Part shown: positions 59,401 through 59,563 of the stretch, piece after piece | How positions within the stretch are numbered: position 1 is the first letter of the stretch | Layout of the letters: each line of letters opens with the position of its first letter | From: an uncultured Moraxella sp. | Lineage (GTDB): Bacteria > Pseudomonadota > Gammaproteobacteria > Pseudomonadales > Moraxellaceae | Direction of reading: 5' to 3' | Assembly: GCF_945873075.1 (NCBI RefSeq) | Contig: NZ_CAMCBS010000014.1 | Coordinates: 1 to 59,563 of the forward strand | DNA length: 59,563 nucleotides | Program-made: the position numbers and the translations under genes | The notes under the pieces: model-generated | What the model was told of the DNA's origin: nothing | Database searches by the model: none | Seen by the model: only the letters and a program-made list of their open reading frames with translations

Positions 59401-59563
59401 CCCAAGACGCTTTAGTACCCAAGCTATATCTACGTTCTGCCAATATCGCTACAGGTGCGCTTACTCCTGATGGTAGATATGCTGCCATGTCTAGCAAAAG
59501 CATGGATATACAGCTGACTGGCAATTTGGATAACAATGGTAATATCATTGCCAAAGATACCGC
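53433..59563 (+). CDS. Two-partner secretion exoprotein TpsA (filamentous haemagglutinin-like), 5' part
   Basis: The frame is open to the window edge, at least 2,043 codons. Residues 1-62 form an extended signal peptide (MNHVYKTVFNKSTQTWMAVC, cleavage after SAHA), the ESPR type. The TPS domain follows, with NPYM (about residue 138) and NPSGL (about residue 177). From about residue 400 come many short beta-helix repeats of the LNNxxG / INNHQGKLLST kind. Around residue 1,430 a non-repeat part starts (TVEVVAESVYEQTLYR), with Cys pairs, and later a DPNHIHKRLSDGYGEQQRI segment seen in large haemagglutinins and CdiA. The C-terminal end, and so any toxin, lies outside. It is exported by the adjacent TpsB. 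Confidence 0.92.
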   Translation, partial: MNHVYKTVFNKSTQTWMAVCEYARSVGCGSASGGSKSVTRGVVGSITFLSFAVLMALQSAHANTPTTIIADKSADKALQPIVLNTASGVVSVNIATPNARGLSNNHYSQFDVGSTGAVLNNNRKAVDTQIAGFVAANPYMARGEASTILNQVNSNNPSHLNGFIEVAGKKADVIIANPSGLVVNGAGFINAGNVHLAAANSQVNQGQVTGYEVGTGHIAAHGKLNLQGTDYAALIAKTAQINDEIYAGKQLDVILGENSVSLQDGDLTQLTAINKQTSTPSANQTTNKEQQGTAPTLALDISNLGGMYAGKIHLIGTDKGFGVNNQGVITATGKGQPLGTGTLTLDSQGNLVNTGKILAKDAVTINTHDNTAQNDGTLLSEQADIAINTASLNNTGIIHSTQTAKIAAKQAIENRGSVYGGVLQVHTDKLNNTGQLIQTGTGKLDITTDTFINTDKAVIGQSLYGQTSIPAPSTPSSDQSAGSISNELADNTAGSTGHLGTDPQPPALSDSGANTQTKPVPTARGHITATSSIHNTGSQALITATGDIGISANQTSNTKQASIDVQSLNTNTLVNTDSKIALDDINWQLSRFDNSKGSITARNGMVIDSGSDMINTGGQLSATGTVALSAVGALDNTQGVIVSGGDTAISTDGVNNQAGTIMSTGNVSIASKDKLTNDKGVISAQANTTLSVGTALSNHDGNIFGNQHLTIYSQDLTNSGQVYGGKSTTLTTSQTLSNSQTGLIASGGDTTISTHTITHAGSIIAGMDREGKLGQPANLSIQSTGNLVSTGTHIATQAMVMTGNMLDLSDSHSEAVNINLNSQTDVNTTNATAIAADTLHISTPGQLNNTQGQLSAKHLMIDGSKLINHQGNISHSGTQALTLNFNQGLDNRQGNISSNSQVLSINTGAAALNNQQGSITHTGSTLTVSTQHLGNHQGKLLSTGNQSLTVATDINNSEGVIQADALAISAQSINNHQGKLLSTANQSLSTQEDINNHQGIIQASGFTIDAKAFNNHQGSVFATDETAQSRITLTGNLSNSNGNSNVDANADTQTATIATLGALAISANTLDNTGQISTKALTVDANTINNSGSISSQEATSIQAKDALNNRATGSLYAGTDLTLNSQGHLSHHGKALVGNRFSATAATLDLTDSHNEADSISYDSQGDIIHHNATSLAAQNIRIDNTQGVLSNQAGNLTAKTVDIHTESLQNGGVITAKEMTISQTKDYTHTSNDTLTADTLTFTTQGNFSNQHSFGATDSLTLTAASIHNHQDATITSSNTTLHSQTNITNQGLINGDTTIVKAANTINNLAGGRIYGTQLAIQADTLNNAPAKAANQQTNQENDHHTAPVIAARERLDIGVNTLNNNPNPDRAGKFNEDFDNQALITSLGSLHIGGSLDDNHHATGKAQTVVNKGATIQSGGQMVIGAKTLLNTNADFKKHTVEVVAESVYEQTLYRAHKQADTIPAAQKSTDVADLGNKPMAGLFDCPEGSECIVNYDYDSTIWSYFNITAPAEPAPVIAVENRLDEPELPKNETAESCALAEASNQACTQYNEALANYTKVMGPLLKWEEDNAAAIEALELAIREYNRQFTTNKSDVDLALNIYTTDEAKLGPTSKKGAPDGALYVKDANGNFHFVTEEVDVITTDFVVYEDKTLASDPARMVAGQNLAIHGDTLINDKSQMNAGAGFAVIGDTVIQTPDNGLYGEKTKVTENGRFTRYSVFPSGINRHKRRAIGGGSFTQSFAPLATYELPILNATINKTPSVITIDQSALASGDVETVLAALKANQAALSLDAQQQLSKLLAAKEQGQAVDEAILSELTKALSQSVDAKQVSVISADFSQLTIPSSALYIINADDPNLPLIQTDPAFTDYKQWLSSDYMLKALQSDPNHIHKRLSDGYGEQQRIKDQYYHLTGRNINTDYRSNEEAYKALMDNGITAAKAFGYTLGTALTAEQMANLTTDIVWLVKQSITYTTKDKDGNSITKTQDALVPKLYLRSANIATGALTPDGRYAAMSSKSMDIQLTGNLDNNGNIIAKDT

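Noticed and set aside
53417-59554. Several antisense and out-of-frame reading frames across the TpsA gene
   Set aside because: They are shadows of one continuous frame from 53433 to the window end that shows TpsA features throughout.

Overview
The window reads as a gammaproteobacterial chromosome of the family Moraxellaceae, most probably a Moraxella species. The reasons are a response regulator/kinase pair very close to Acinetobacter BfmRS, a zur-znuC-znuB block divergent from znuA, a wax-ester-synthase-type acyltransferase, and a large filamentous-haemagglutinin locus like the mha/flp loci of Moraxella. All calls come from reading the sequence; no database search was run.

Layout. 1-9.3 kb: the 3' end of an OmpA-type porin, a TSUP exporter, birA-coaX, an OGFr-domain protein, an OsmC/MAPEG pair, rppH, a YihY membrane protein, wrbA-DUF2069 and a DUF3108 secreted protein. 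9.5-12.4 kb: groES-groEL with a candidate heat-shock promoter, then a twin-repeat intergenic region and a small exported protein. 12.4-20.4 kb: dapF-xerC, gluQ, dksA, cpdA and the zinc-uptake locus (zur-znuC-znuB facing znuA). 20.4-28.1 kb: the complete F1Fo ATP synthase operon (atpIBEFHAGDC), with stem-loops in three of its intergenic gaps. 28.1-32.0 kb: bfmRS directly downstream of atpC, and a convergent EnvZ-like kinase with no ompR beside it. 32.1-34.5 kb: rpsP-rimM-trmD-rplS. 34.6-43.1 kb: a cytochrome c'-like lipoprotein, hemF, ribA, dxs, suhB, an unannotated 45-codon gene, a WS/DGAT acyltransferase and thiG. 43.2-43.6 kb: tRNA-His, tRNA-Arg and tRNA-Pro.

The accessory part starts at about 44.2 kb. 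An IS607-type element carries a serine recombinase and an apparently complete TnpB whose 3' end folds into consecutive hairpins expected of an omega/guide RNA. After a DUF4105 protein, tRNA-Leu(UAG) and an EamA transporter comes a 2.2-kb island (48.98-51.28 kb) bounded by two 91-92-bp direct repeats. It holds a 5'-truncated IS30 transposase, a promoter-terminator unit for a very small RNA, and a translationally coupled two-gene operon: a DUF3800 (RNase H-like) protein and a 166-residue protein of unrecognised family. This island is the best candidate for an undescribed defence or toxin-type system. The right end is a divergent two-partner secretion locus: a TpsB outer-membrane transporter and a TpsA exoprotein of more than 2,040 codons that runs off the window.

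Highly expressed genes (OmpA, GroES/EL, AtpE) use CTA for almost all leucines. The tRNA-Leu that reads CTA lies in this window behind a near-consensus promoter.
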